Source: Streptococcus oralis subsp. tigurinus AZ_3a
GTDB taxonomy: Bacteria > Bacillota > Bacilli > Lactobacillales > Streptococcaceae
Assembly (NCBI GenBank): GCA_000344275.1
Contig: AORU01000007.1
Span: 59,292-123,291, forward strand
Direction: 5' to 3'
Length of the DNA: 64,000 bases
Shown here: positions 18,238 through 27,681 of the stretch, in pieces
Position numbering within the stretch: the first letter of the stretch is position 1
Layout: each line of letters begins with the position of its first letter
Translations under genes and position numbers: made by a program
Notes under the pieces: generated by a model
The model's database searches: none
Seen by the model: the letters and a program-made list of their open reading frames with translations, nothing else
What the model was told of the DNA's origin: nothing

Positions 18238-18707
18238 TAGCGAATATAAGAGTTTTAAGAGAAGGGAATTTTGAATTTCTCTGTGAGCTGGATATTATGA
18301 AATTTACTCAAGAGCAGATTCTTGAAAGAATGAATGAAAGAGGGATTGATAAAGGTAACTTTTTTGTCTGTGGTATATCTGATTGGGAAGTAGATAAGGT
18401 GATGTCTTTGGACGAAGTTTACTTACTGAAAAAAGCTGTATTGGAGTTGTATGATGGCGACGAGTTCATTGTGAAATTTCAGTTGCAGCGTTATGTGCCT
18501 GTAATTCAAATTGTGACTACATATTATAGATTTTGTTCTAAAGATGAAGTTAAGACAATGGTTGAGTTGACAAAAGAGTTAGATTATGAATCAGTTATCA
18601 ATTACTTTTTTAGATGTGGAAGCTGGGTGACTGTATTTCAGGGATTCATAGATCAAGGAGAAGTTTTGAATACTCCCCAAGGATTTTATAGAAAGGTTGT
18701 TCTTTAA
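18234..18707 (+). CDS. ArdA-like / acidic accessory protein
   Basis: 157 residues, acidic, translationally coupled to the preceding gene (ATGA). The N-terminal 75 residues repeat the same scheme as that gene: a beta strand, FTQEQILERMNERGID, an ISDWEV segment (like the I.DYE of ArdA) and MSLDEVYLLKKAVLEL. The two genes may together correspond to a split multi-domain ArdA. In Tn916 ardA (orf18) occupies this place between relaxase and transfer genes. Not certain. Confidence 0.5.
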   Translation: MIANIRVLREGNFEFLCELDIMKFTQEQILERMNERGIDKGNFFVCGISDWEVDKVMSLDEVYLLKKAVLELYDGDEFIVKFQLQRYVPVIQIVTTYYRFCSKDEVKTMVELTKELDYESVINYFFRCGSWVTVFQGFIDQGEVLNTPQGFYRKVVL

Positions 18708-18731
18708 TTTTAAAAAAAGGAAGGAAGAATA

Positions 18732-19667
18732 TTGAGGAATTTTGAATTAAAGAAACCACGAAAAGTAAAACAAAAGCAAATCAAGATGAAGAAGATAAGT
18801 CAAAAAAGATCGAATCAGATTTTTTTATTTTGCTTAGCTTTTTTTGTTTTTCTGTGTGGTTTGACAATATTTATTTCAATGAAGACTGCTGTTAAGGTAA
18901 ATGAAAGATTATCGAATACAGCAGTTGTTGAAACGAAAAAAGAAACTGACCGTAAATTGGAACAGTTTTTAGATGGTTATGTAAGTCGATATTTTACTTA
19001 CAATTCACAAGCTGGTTCGTCTGATGATGATGTTTCAAAACTGAATAACTATTATGGTAGTGTTCCTGATGTGAAGAATCAAGGTCAGTTGAAACAAGAA
19101 ATGTCAGTAGTTAGTGCAAGACTGCTGACGGCGAAAGATGGTGTGGCTGTTTATCGTGTTGTTTATGATACGAAGAAAGATGACAAAAGCCAGCGTGTAG
19201 GAATTGAGTTTTCGATTCCATACGGTGAAAAAGATGGTAAATATTATGTGTCCGGTTTGCCTTGGTTCTCTCCTGTGAGCGATTTTAAAGCTGATGGAGT
19301 AGAAAAGAGTAGTATGGTTTCTTTGGTTGCTAAAGATGATATGGAAGAAGGAAAACGCAAGAAATTAGTCTCATTCTTAGAACTATTTTTTAAGAACTAT
19401 ACAACAAGTCAAGCAAATTTGGACTTGATTTCAAAAGATATTAAGTCTATTGGCGGTGCAACGTTCAAGAGTTTAGATTACTCCTACTTTAAAGAAAAAG
19501 ATGGGAAGATTCTTGCTTATGTGCAAGTAACTTTTGAAGTTGCAGGTACAACTCATAGTGAGAACTTTAGCTTTGAATTACGAGAAGATAAAGATAGCTA
19601 TTTCGTAGAAAAAATGGATCATACAATTCCATTAGATTATAACAAGAAAGATGATGAAGGAGAATAA
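18732..19667 (+). CDS. tcpC: Conjugal transfer protein TcpC (VirB8-like, Orf13-like)
   Basis: 311 residues. It is a bitopic inner-channel scaffold of the conjugation machine. A basic cytoplasmic N-terminus precedes one membrane helix (about residues 33-55, IFLFCLAFFVFLCGLTIFIS), then two extracellular NTF2-like domains of about 110 residues each, as in TcpC of pCW3. Translation starts at TTG 18,732 with AAAGGAAGGAA at the right distance; no ATG fits the N-terminus better. It begins the transfer block that runs with short spacers to 25,958. In Tn916 the homologue is encoded last, here first. Confidence 0.85.
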   Translation: MRNFELKKPRKVKQKQIKMKKISQKRSNQIFLFCLAFFVFLCGLTIFISMKTAVKVNERLSNTAVVETKKETDRKLEQFLDGYVSRYFTYNSQAGSSDDDVSKLNNYYGSVPDVKNQGQLKQEMSVVSARLLTAKDGVAVYRVVYDTKKDDKSQRVGIEFSIPYGEKDGKYYVSGLPWFSPVSDFKADGVEKSSMVSLVAKDDMEEGKRKKLVSFLELFFKNYTTSQANLDLISKDIKSIGGATFKSLDYSYFKEKDGKILAYVQVTFEVAGTTHSENFSFELREDKDSYFVEKMDHTIPLDYNKKDDEGE

Positions 19668-19672
19668 TATAG

Positions 19673-19891
19673 ATGGCGTTATTTCAATTTTTAGTACAAA
19701 AGCTCGGACTTCCAATTTTGGCTTACTTTGCAATTACAAAAGGTTTGGAAGCATGGAAGGATCAAAAACTTGGTAAGCTGTTTGTGATTGCCTTGGTCGG
19801 TGGATTCCTGTACTACTTCATGGAAAGTCCTGAAGCAGTTTTGAAAGCTACAGCACCAATTTGGAAGTATTTGTCAACGCTCTTTAATTAA
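19673..19891 (+). CDS. TcpD-like small membrane protein
   Basis: 72 residues with two hydrophobic segments (about 5-22 and 37-52) and a short C-terminal helix. Size, topology and place between TcpC and TcpE match the TcpD family of small conjugation membrane proteins as I recall it. Its start overlaps the spacer of tcpC by only 5 bases (GAAGGAGAATAATATAG before the ATG). Confidence 0.7.
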   Translation: MALFQFLVQKLGLPILAYFAITKGLEAWKDQKLGKLFVIALVGGFLYYFMESPEAVLKATAPIWKYLSTLFN

Positions 19892-19900
19892 GGAGATTAG

Positions 19901-20293
19901 ATGGAAAGAAAAGACAAAAAGTTATATGTCTATACGACAGCGTTTAGGCAGCCTATATGGGTTCATAAACTGAATGATGATTACAGTTTACCTTTTGCTG
20001 TTAAAATGTCAGCGATTGTCTATTGCCTAGTGATTCTAGTTTTAACGTGGTTTATACTAGGCTTTATTCCTTCCTTGGATTGGGGTTGGCGATTTATGGG
20101 TTCTGTTTTTGCTGGCTGGCGATTCGGAAACTTGCTGGCTGATTATAAGTTAGATGGTAAAACCCTATTTCGATTCATTTATGAGTATCTGAAATTTTGG
20201 AAGGAATACGATAGTCAAAGAAGGGAAATGTATATTTGTAAAGGAATTAAACATGAGAAAGTGAGAATAATTAAGCGTGGAATTAACGAATAG
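19901..20293 (+). CDS. tcpE: Conjugal transfer protein TcpE (Orf17-like)
   Basis: 130 residues. N-terminal charged segment, two membrane helices (about 38-58 and 62-80), then a conserved cytoplasmic part with DYKLDGKTLFRFIYEYLKFW. This is the TcpE/Orf17 pattern (PrgI-like neighbour of VirB4 in other systems). AATTAAGGAGATTAG precedes the ATG. The gene overlaps the VirB4 gene by 17 bases, implying coupled translation with its partner. Confidence 0.85.
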   Translation: MERKDKKLYVYTTAFRQPIWVHKLNDDYSLPFAVKMSAIVYCLVILVLTWFILGFIPSLDWGWRFMGSVFAGWRFGNLLADYKLDGKTLFRFIYEYLKFWKEYDSQRREMYICKGIKHEKVRIIKRGINE

Positions 20294-22781
20294 TATTTGG
20301 TCAATCGCTGATGGTTTGATTCTGCTAAAGGATGGAACGGTCTTGTCCGTATTTGAAGTTGAATCGCAAATTGTCAATACGATTGAAGATAATAAGAAAG
20401 AGACAAGTAAAGATTTAGTCTATAATTGTTTAGCTAGTTTGTATGAGTACAATGATGTCAGTATTCATAGCTTACATATTGATTTAGAACTGGCTAAGAA
20501 GATTTCTTTATTGGCGCAAGATATTGAGCAAGGTCAAGGAACAAGCCCTTTAGGAAATTATGTGATTTCTACAATGAAGTCACGATTGGAAGAAGAAGTA
20601 AGCTATCTCTTTGAGTATAAGCATTATCTTGTAGTTCCTTTGAAATCTGTTAATGTGACTTCTGATTTCAAGTTGACGGTTGAGCAGACGATTGCAACCT
20701 ATCGTAAAAATATCTTGAAGATGGCTGGTTTTGAGGAAATGCCAAAAATTGATTGGTGGAAAACATGGCAGAATCAGAAAGATATGATTCAAACGAAACT
20801 TCATGCTTTAAATGTGAAGGAAGTTGTGAAGGCTGACTTGGAATTGTTGAATCGGCTTCATTTTCGTGGTGGTCAATTTTATGATAAAGAAAGTGAATTG
20901 ATTGCACTTGAAAACTCTATTGAGAATGTAGATGAAACGATTATTGAGGTAGTGGACGGAAATGCTTTGAAGTTAACCAATGGTCAGGAAACTAGCTATG
21001 TGGCGACAATTCCTGTTGTTTCTTATCCAAAGAATGTTTCCTATCTTCATTTACAAGAAGAACTCCAAAATCTTGAGTTTCCTGTAGATAGTGTTTATAA
21101 GATTCGATTTTCAACTAAAAGAGGTTTTTTCTCTTTATTTTCAAGGGCTAGAAATAAACGTAAGAATCTTAGCAATACGGTAGAGGAAACAGCAGAAAAT
21201 GATGATGTTCAAAAGATTGAAGTCTTGGAAAGCCATCAGTTGTTAGAAGATTTTCAGGAGAAACATGATAATAAAGAATTGATGATTACTTATCTTCATA
21301 CCTTGACGATTACAGCAGATAGTTTAGAAGAATTGAATCTTAAATTTGATATTTTGTTTGCACGTTTGAAAGAGTTGGAAGTAGAAGTTGTTAAGGCTGT
21401 TGCAGATCGAGTATATCTATTTTATAAGAGTAGGTTGACAGAAATTCTTGATAATGGAAGGGAATCATTCCTTCAATATGGAAGCCTGCGTGGATTGTGT
21501 GAGAATCTGATGTTTACAACTAAGAAAGTTGGTACAGAAATTGGTTTTCCTATTGGTCGAGTGGATAACGAGATTTCCTCATGGTATGGAGATTTTCAGA
21601 AGGCTCTTGATTCAAGTACCAATGTTGTATTTTCAAACTTGTTGCAAGCTAACAAAATTGGAGTTAGGGGGAAAGAAACAAGCAATCCTCATACAGCTAT
21701 AACTGGTTCTACAGGGAATGGGAAGTCATTCTTGACTAAGTTACTATTTACCTATCATTCTTTGTTGAAAACAAAAGTGTTGTATATTGATCCAAAGGCA
21801 GAAATGAAAAGACAATATCAAGCTGTGCTTTCAAAATTAGAAGCAGAAGGTAAATTTGAGGAATTGCAGGACTATATTAAGTCAATCAACTTTGTTACTT
21901 TGGATATGAAAGATAAGAAGAATCAAGGTGTGCTTGATCCATTCTCATTCTTACAAGATGAATCTGAATTGACTGAGTTAGCAACTGTACTTGTTGGTTC
22001 TGTATTGGATAAAGATACTTATATCAAGGTTCAACCTTATCTGTTGGATTCGATTGATAAGGTACTTGAACGTAGAAGTGCTGGTGAGAAGGTCGGTATG
22101 TTACAAGTCTTTGATGAATTAGAAAAAAATGAAAAAGAAGATGTTGCAACTGCTGGTTATTTCCTCAAACGGATTTCGAGAAATTCTTTGTTGTCTCTTT
22201 GTTTCTCTGATGGTGTGCAAGATGTTCTCAAGGTTGATAATAAAATTACAATCGTTGAAATTACAGGTTTAGATATGCCAAAAGGTACGGATAAAGATGA
22301 AATGACTGAAACACAATTACGTAGTTTGACAGTTATGTATGCTTTGACTTACTTCTGTGCAATTTTTGGTGAACGTGAAAAAGATAAGGAAACCATGCTA
22401 TACCTTGATGAAGCATGGCAGATTATGTCAACTCCTGCAGGACGACAAGTCGTGAATCGAATTAAGCGTACAGGTCGAAGTTTCAATAACTTCCTAGTGC
22501 TGGTTACTCAGTCTGTAAAAGATTTGAAAACAAGTGAAGATGGAACTGGTTTTGGTACGGTATTTGCTTTCCCTGAACATTCTGAAACAGGGGCTATCTT
22601 GGAACACCTACGAGTAGAAGATGATGAATTGTCACGTGCTTGGCTTGAAAATCAAACAATGGGGCAATGTATCTATTATGACACTTTCGGACGTAAGGAG
22701 CGAATTACAGTAGATGGTACAATTTATCCTGAATTGATGGAGTTGTTTGAAACAGTAGAAACAGAATTGGTTGCAGTTTAA
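20277..22781 (+). CDS. VirB4-type conjugation ATPase (Orf16-like)
   Basis: 834 residues. It energises assembly and substrate transfer of the type IV secretion channel. The N-terminal TcpF/CagE-like half leads to an ATPase core with Walker A GSTGNGKS at 477-484 and Walker B MLYLDEAWQIM near 705-716, then a TGRSFNNFLVLVTQS segment typical of VirB4. It starts at GTG 20,277 inside tcpE, consistent with coupling; the ribosome site is weak. Its length is normal for Tn916 Orf16 (about 815). Confidence 0.9.
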   Translation: MELTNSIWSIADGLILLKDGTVLSVFEVESQIVNTIEDNKKETSKDLVYNCLASLYEYNDVSIHSLHIDLELAKKISLLAQDIEQGQGTSPLGNYVISTMKSRLEEEVSYLFEYKHYLVVPLKSVNVTSDFKLTVEQTIATYRKNILKMAGFEEMPKIDWWKTWQNQKDMIQTKLHALNVKEVVKADLELLNRLHFRGGQFYDKESELIALENSIENVDETIIEVVDGNALKLTNGQETSYVATIPVVSYPKNVSYLHLQEELQNLEFPVDSVYKIRFSTKRGFFSLFSRARNKRKNLSNTVEETAENDDVQKIEVLESHQLLEDFQEKHDNKELMITYLHTLTITADSLEELNLKFDILFARLKELEVEVVKAVADRVYLFYKSRLTEILDNGRESFLQYGSLRGLCENLMFTTKKVGTEIGFPIGRVDNEISSWYGDFQKALDSSTNVVFSNLLQANKIGVRGKETSNPHTAITGSTGNGKSFLTKLLFTYHSLLKTKVLYIDPKAEMKRQYQAVLSKLEAEGKFEELQDYIKSINFVTLDMKDKKNQGVLDPFSFLQDESELTELATVLVGSVLDKDTYIKVQPYLLDSIDKVLERRSAGEKVGMLQVFDELEKNEKEDVATAGYFLKRISRNSLLSLCFSDGVQDVLKVDNKITIVEITGLDMPKGTDKDEMTETQLRSLTVMYALTYFCAIFGEREKDKETMLYLDEAWQIMSTPAGRQVVNRIKRTGRSFNNFLVLVTQSVKDLKTSEDGTGFGTVFAFPEHSETGAILEHLRVEDDELSRAWLENQTMGQCIYYDTFGRKERITVDGTIYPELMELFETVETELVAV

Positions 22782-22791
22782 AGGAGGAAAT

Positions 22792-24858
22792 ATGAGAAAA
22801 AATATTTTACTAGTGTTTATTTGTTCCTTCTTCCTTTTTCCTGCATTTGTCAAGGCGAATACAGCGTCAGATTTTCTTCCTAATAATAATTTTAATATTA
22901 TTGAATTTGATAAGAACACGAATAAACCAAAACTCAAAGAAAGTTCTGAATCTACCAAGGAACTCTTATATAATGCGAAAAAAGCTAAAGATAAAGAAGC
23001 TGAGATTAAAAAACAGAATGAAAGTAAAAGTAAGCTAACTTATGAGAATTACAAGTCTAAAATGTCTGATCTGACGAGTAAAGTTTATTTTGATAAAAAG
23101 TTTTTTGGATTTGATTCTAATATCAACTACTTTTTTAATTCGCTAGTTCAGGCTGTATTTTGGGTTGGAAAATTGGTTTTCTATGTGATTGCAGAATTGT
23201 ATAGTGCTGTTGAATCGATGAGTGATGTTTCCTCATTATTGAATGAAGTAGTAAAGAATTCTAGTAAGGTATTTTCTTCCTTATTTAGTCAAGAAATAAT
23301 CTATATGGTTGGTGCAAGTATGGCAGCCTATTTATTGTATATATTTGCGACTGGAAAAGGAAGTTTCATCAAAACATTGATAAAGATGTTATTGATTTAT
23401 ACTTGTATTGGAGTGTACTTTATTCAGTTTTCTGTTGATGGACAGAATAAGTATTTGTTAACTCATGTTTACGACGCTTTCAGAACAACCACAATAACTC
23501 TGAATGGTGAAATCACCAAAACTTTAACTGGCGAAAGTAAAGATGGAGTAGAAACATACTTTTCAGAAACCTTGTTGAAGGGGTATAAGTATATGAATTC
23601 TCCTGTGAATGATAAAGGGGAGTTCGTTCTTTCTGAGAAAGAGTTTGAAGATTTAGCTAGCTATAAGCAAGGTGACGGAGATCACTTAGTTGGTGAGAAG
23701 AAAATCAAAGATATTGCAAAAGATAAAGATCCTGAGAATAAGATGTTGAAGAATGAGTGGGGTTCAAAATTCATGTATGCCTTCGCTTCTGATGTCGATA
23801 TTATAGTGATGGGAACGATTTATCTATTGCTTGGATTGTCACGATTTTTCTTCTTGATTGTATTTATCTTATTGATTGTATTGTTGCCATTTATTCTTAT
23901 TTTGAGCTTATTTCCTAAAATGGAACATTTACTAGTAGGATTTAATAAGAAAGCTATTTCAATGCTTGCTTTGTCTTCTATCATGCTTTTAGCAACTACA
24001 TTGTTTTCTTTTTTCTACAATACGTTGACTAAGTTTGTTTCTACTGCTGTTGGTGGAGATTTACTGGTAACGGTATTTTTGAAAGCATTGTTATTGTTTT
24101 TGATGTGGAAATATAGATATTCTCTTTTATCTACATTTTCAAGAGTTACTGATAGTCCTGTTGGTAAGATTGGTAGAGAGATCAGCAATTCTCGTGTTAT
24201 TCGGAATCTTGAAGGAAGATTATCAAGATCAGGTATGGTTGGTTTGAAATCAGATAAGATTGGTTTAAAATCAGTGAAGGACGGTTTGAAAGTTGGTAGT
24301 CAGTTTGCTAAAGGTGGCTTGAAGATGGGTAAAGACAAGTTGAGTGAAAATCTCAAATCTTTACGAAAAGAAAGTCCATTGGTAGATAGCTTAGCTGATA
24401 AAGCTGGGTCGGTTAAAAATCGCTTTACTTTGATGAAAGAACAGAAAAATGCTTCTGTCAATTCTTTGAAAGAAAAAGGAAGTAAGGCTTTAGCTAAACT
24501 CTATGGAGTACGAGCCAATGCCTTTAGAGAAGGTAGTGATGGTAGAAAGCTGTTGAATGAGAAGAAGAGAATAAAAACTGATAATGCTGAAAAATATGCT
24601 GGTCAGAAAAATGCTTCTCGTGAAGCAGTTCAACGTTTGAAAGAAGAACGAGCTAAAAAACGAGAACAACGTTTTAAAGAAGAACAGCAACGTTCTGTAA
24701 AACAGAAAATGCAGACTACAAAGACTATTAATACGAGGGCAGTTGGTAGAATAAAATCGGATGTTAAGAGTGCTAGAAATGATATAGAAAACTCTGAACA
24801 ATATAAGAGTAAGAAAGAAAAGAGGTTGGAAGCAAAAAGAAGAAAGGTTGATATTTAA
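22792..24858 (+). CDS. VirB6-like polytopic channel protein TcpH (Orf15-like)
   Basis: 688 residues. A cleavable signal peptide (MRKNILLVFICSFFLFPAFV-KA) comes first, then a charged extracellular stretch and about seven membrane helices between residues 110 and 465, then a long basic cytoplasmic tail rich in Lys/Arg with coiled-coil segments. It forms the membrane core of the conjugation channel. I start it at ATG 22,792, because AAAGGAGG lies just before it and the TTG at 22,771 falls inside the previous gene. The last base overlaps the next start codon (TTTAATGG). Confidence 0.85.
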   Translation: MRKNILLVFICSFFLFPAFVKANTASDFLPNNNFNIIEFDKNTNKPKLKESSESTKELLYNAKKAKDKEAEIKKQNESKSKLTYENYKSKMSDLTSKVYFDKKFFGFDSNINYFFNSLVQAVFWVGKLVFYVIAELYSAVESMSDVSSLLNEVVKNSSKVFSSLFSQEIIYMVGASMAAYLLYIFATGKGSFIKTLIKMLLIYTCIGVYFIQFSVDGQNKYLLTHVYDAFRTTTITLNGEITKTLTGESKDGVETYFSETLLKGYKYMNSPVNDKGEFVLSEKEFEDLASYKQGDGDHLVGEKKIKDIAKDKDPENKMLKNEWGSKFMYAFASDVDIIVMGTIYLLLGLSRFFFLIVFILLIVLLPFILILSLFPKMEHLLVGFNKKAISMLALSSIMLLATTLFSFFYNTLTKFVSTAVGGDLLVTVFLKALLLFLMWKYRYSLLSTFSRVTDSPVGKIGREISNSRVIRNLEGRLSRSGMVGLKSDKIGLKSVKDGLKVGSQFAKGGLKMGKDKLSENLKSLRKESPLVDSLADKAGSVKNRFTLMKEQKNASVNSLKEKGSKALAKLYGVRANAFREGSDGRKLLNEKKRIKTDNAEKYAGQKNASREAVQRLKEERAKKREQRFKEEQQRSVKQKMQTTKTINTRAVGRIKSDVKSARNDIENSEQYKSKKEKRLEAKRRKVDI

Positions 24859-25958
24859 TGGGTAAAAAAACAGCTAAACGGTTAGGGTTATTAGTTGGAA
24901 GTCTTTTACCTATTCTTTTGATAGTTCTCTTACTGATTGCAAGTGTTATTGGGGTTGTTTCTGCTAGTGGTTCATCAAGTAGTACAACTGGAAAGAGAAC
25001 ACGTTTAACAGCGCAAGAAGTGGCTCAAAAAGTCAATATATCTGTCGAACGTGCAGAAGATGCGATTAAGATTCTAAACTGGCAACTTTCTAAAGAGAAA
25101 TTCACTTTAGAGGGTGCTAGTGGTTCTCTTGCCAATGCAGAAAGAGAAAGTGGCTTTGACCCTAAACTGACGAATCCGTCAGGAGGTGTAGCTGGTTATT
25201 TTCAATGGTCAGGCTGGGATAATACTATCAATGGTGATAGATGGGCAAATGCAAGTTCACGTACTTTAGATAGTACGGTAGAACTAGAATTAATGTCCCA
25301 TGAGTTGAACCATGACAAAAAAAGAGTAAAAGACTACATGCAAAAGGCAACTGATCCTTTTGAAAGTGCTAAGTATTGGTCTGAACATTATGAAGGTGTT
25401 TCCTTGTCAGATGGGCAAACCAAGCTAGAAAAATTGGAGAAGGATAGTAAGAAGTGGTATGAAGTCTTTAAGGGTACGATTGAATCGGATGGTTCGTCAA
25501 GTGGAAATGCAATAGCTGGTAGTTTAGATATTGCTCCTGGAGAAGTTGCAATGGATATACCAAACGGGTATTCCATTGATAAGGAAATTACCAAGGAAGG
25601 TTATATAACTGAATCCTATCCTTACGGCGAGTGTACTTGGTATGTTTTCAATCGTGCTAAAGAGTTTGGAATACAGTTTGATCCATATATGGGTAATGGT
25701 CAAGATTGGGCGCACAAGTCAGGGTATGAAGTAACGAATACTCCTACAAAACATTCAGCAGTTAGCTTTCAAGGCAGGCAGGCTGGAGGTCATCCTACTT
25801 ACGGTCACGTAGCCTTCGTCGAAGATGTCAAAGATGATGGGTCAATATTGATTTCTGAATGTAATTATGTCAAAAGTGGTCAAGGTACTGGAATTACAGA
25901 TTATCGTGTATTTAGTGCTGAGGAAGCGAAGAATTTTTATTATGTTATTGGAAAATAG
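24858..25958 (+). CDS. Two-domain cell-wall hydrolase (CwlT/TcpG-like; lysozyme + CHAP)
   Basis: 366 residues. It opens peptidoglycan for the transfer apparatus. One N-terminal membrane helix (about 8-32) anchors it. A phage-lysozyme-like muramidase domain (about 60-195) contains LANAERESGFDP and GYFQWSGWDN. A Ser/Gly linker follows, then a CHAP amidase/endopeptidase domain (about 250-366) with the catalytic Cys in YGECTWY (residue 259) and His in YGHVAFVED (residue 317). Tn916 Orf14 and ICEBs1 CwlT carry NlpC/P60 in this place, so the CHAP version is a domain swap seen in other streptococcal elements. Confidence 0.9.
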   Translation: MGKKTAKRLGLLVGSLLPILLIVLLLIASVIGVVSASGSSSSTTGKRTRLTAQEVAQKVNISVERAEDAIKILNWQLSKEKFTLEGASGSLANAERESGFDPKLTNPSGGVAGYFQWSGWDNTINGDRWANASSRTLDSTVELELMSHELNHDKKRVKDYMQKATDPFESAKYWSEHYEGVSLSDGQTKLEKLEKDSKKWYEVFKGTIESDGSSSGNAIAGSLDIAPGEVAMDIPNGYSIDKEITKEGYITESYPYGECTWYVFNRAKEFGIQFDPYMGNGQDWAHKSGYEVTNTPTKHSAVSFQGRQAGGHPTYGHVAFVEDVKDDGSILISECNYVKSGQGTGITDYRVFSAEEAKNFYYVIGK

Positions 25959-25977
25959 AAAAATGAGGAAAAAAGAA

Positions 25978-26802
25978 ATGAATAAGAAATTTGTAACATT
26001 GTTGTCTGTAGCTGTATTGAGCGCAGTTACTAGTGGAGTATATGCTGATGAAGTTAATTTGGGTGGAAATGCTCCATCTTCAACAGATAATACAGGGTTA
26101 GTGGTTGCTGAAAAGCCGACAGAATCATCTGTTGAGAAACCAGCACCAAAAGTAAATGAAAATTTGGATTTGGGTGGAAGTGCTGATAAAGTGCAAGACA
26201 AAGATAATACAGGGGTTGTTGTAGAACCTACCACTCCGTCAGAAAAACCTAAGGCAGAAAAACCGAAAGAAGATAAACCTTCTGAAAATCTTGGAAAAGA
26301 TTCTGAGAAAGAGCAGGAAAAGGATAATACAGGAGTTGTTGTAGAACCTAAAACTCCATCAGAACAGCCGAAGGAAGAAAAACCGAAAGAAGAAACGCCA
26401 AAAGAAGATAAGAAGCCTACTGTAGAAGATACTCCTGAAGTTAAGGAAGCGAAACAAAAAGCAGAAGAAAATGTTGGTGTGAAGGAAACTGACGAACCTA
26501 AACCATTGAATGTTACCAAAGAAGAAATCAAAGAGCAGCCTATTGAAACAAATACAGGTCATACAGTTGTATCTACGAATCAAGGGAAAGTAGTAGTAGA
26601 AACAGAAGAAGGCTATTATCAAGAAAAAGAACCTTATGAAATTGGTGCTGTAAAACAAAAAGACGGTACAATCGCTTTGAAGGATAAAGAAGGACAGCTA
26701 AAAGTTCTTCCGAATACTGGAACAGCAAGTACAATCTTTGCGACTATTTGGGGCTTGATTGGACTAGTTGCGACAATTTATGGACGAATCAAATTGAATT
26801 AA
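25978..26802 (+). CDS. LPxTG cell-wall-anchored surface protein of the ICE
   Basis: 274 residues. Signal peptide (MNKKFVTLLSVAVLSAVTSG-VYA), a Pro/Glu/Lys-rich middle with repeated units NLGG...DNTGVVVEP.TPSE.PK (three DNTG(V/L)VV copies), a small folded-looking domain (about 185-243), sorting motif LPNTG at 244-248, a hydrophobic segment and a short basic tail. The start at ATG 25,978 follows GAGGAAAAAAG and directly precedes the signal peptide; upstream in-frame codons are out of phase with that. It is placed right after the conjugation hydrolase, which suggests a role in mating contact or surface exclusion; this is inference. Confidence 0.85.
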   Translation: MNKKFVTLLSVAVLSAVTSGVYADEVNLGGNAPSSTDNTGLVVAEKPTESSVEKPAPKVNENLDLGGSADKVQDKDNTGVVVEPTTPSEKPKAEKPKEDKPSENLGKDSEKEQEKDNTGVVVEPKTPSEQPKEEKPKEETPKEDKKPTVEDTPEVKEAKQKAEENVGVKETDEPKPLNVTKEEIKEQPIETNTGHTVVSTNQGKVVVETEEGYYQEKEPYEIGAVKQKDGTIALKDKEGQLKVLPNTGTASTIFATIWGLIGLVATIYGRIKLN

Positions 26803-26812
26803 AGGAGATAGT

Positions 26813-27640
26813 ATGAAAGAGTTGTTTAGAATTTTGAAAGAATCAGATAAGTTGGGATATAAACTATCTGCGATTTGTGGAGTAAATTGGCTGGTTGGTC
26901 AGTTGTTTAAATGGCAATCTTTAGTGTTTGAAATGATAGCGTGTGCCGTTTTGATTAAAGAAATTTCAGCAATACTTGAAATTAGTCCAAATTATTTAGG
27001 ACTTTTAATGATTATTTTTATCTTATCTGATTCTTTTTCAAAATTGCGTTTTGGTGTTGAGAGATTCATTTATTCATTTTTTGGAAGCTTTGTGTTAGTT
27101 TCGATTTTTTTAACAGCAGTGGATTTTCCATTTCAAGAGAATGAATTTTCATTATGGATTTTAATGGCTCTTATTAGCGTTGGTATTTATCAGTTTATGA
27201 AGTGGTTTCAGACAAAATTGTTTCAGCGATATTTATTTAAGAATATCCTGAATAAGGAATATCTTGGTATTAAGAAAATGACGGATCCTTTTCCTCCTGA
27301 AATCAATTTCTATGTCGATGAAGGTGAAAGTGATGCAAGCCAGCGAATGGTTATGATTAATCAACGTGTAGTAAAAGAGGCTTATCAAGGGATTGTAGAA
27401 TTAAGTTTTTTGAATGTTGAAAGATTTACTGGTATTACTTATTTTAGAGAACCATTGAGTGGTTTTAAGGCTCCTTTGAAAGAGAAATTTTCAGATTTAG
27501 ATAAAGTGTATCATTTAGTGTTTAGAGTATATCCTTTTGGAAAAGAATTAGATTTTTATTTCAAATTAATCCGATTAGATTTAAGTCGAAGAAAGGCTTT
27601 TACAGTGAAAGGTGTTAGTGTAAAAGTGGTAAATAATTAA
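26813..27640 (+). CDS. Polytopic membrane protein, unknown function
   Basis: 275 residues. The N-terminal half has about four membrane helices (around 24-45, 55-72, 80-103, 113-130). The C-terminal half (about 140-275) is a soluble, mixed alpha/beta domain ending in basic sequence. No family recognised. It follows the LPxTG gene by 10 bases (AAAGGAGATAGT before the ATG) and ends the transcript, because a terminator follows at once. It could be a partner of the surface protein or an entry-exclusion factor; no motif supports either. Confidence 0.65.
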   Translation: MKELFRILKESDKLGYKLSAICGVNWLVGQLFKWQSLVFEMIACAVLIKEISAILEISPNYLGLLMIIFILSDSFSKLRFGVERFIYSFFGSFVLVSIFLTAVDFPFQENEFSLWILMALISVGIYQFMKWFQTKLFQRYLFKNILNKEYLGIKKMTDPFPPEINFYVDEGESDASQRMVMINQRVVKEAYQGIVELSFLNVERFTGITYFREPLSGFKAPLKEKFSDLDKVYHLVFRVYPFGKELDFYFKLIRLDLSRRKAFTVKGVSVKVVNN

Positions 27641-27664
27641 GGTAGGGGAAACCCTGCCTTTTTT
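27641..27664 (+). terminator. Terminator of the transfer operon
   Basis: Stem GGTAGGG / CCCTGCC (one T-G) with a GAAA tetraloop, followed by six T. Confidence 0.9.
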
Positions 27665-27681
27665 ATGTTAAGGAGTAGAAA

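Noticed and set aside
26080..26410. Repeated GAT AAT ACA GG(A/G) GTT segments as possible DNA repeat array
   Set aside because: They encode the repeated DNTGVVVEP units of the LPxTG protein; in frame and irregularly spaced.
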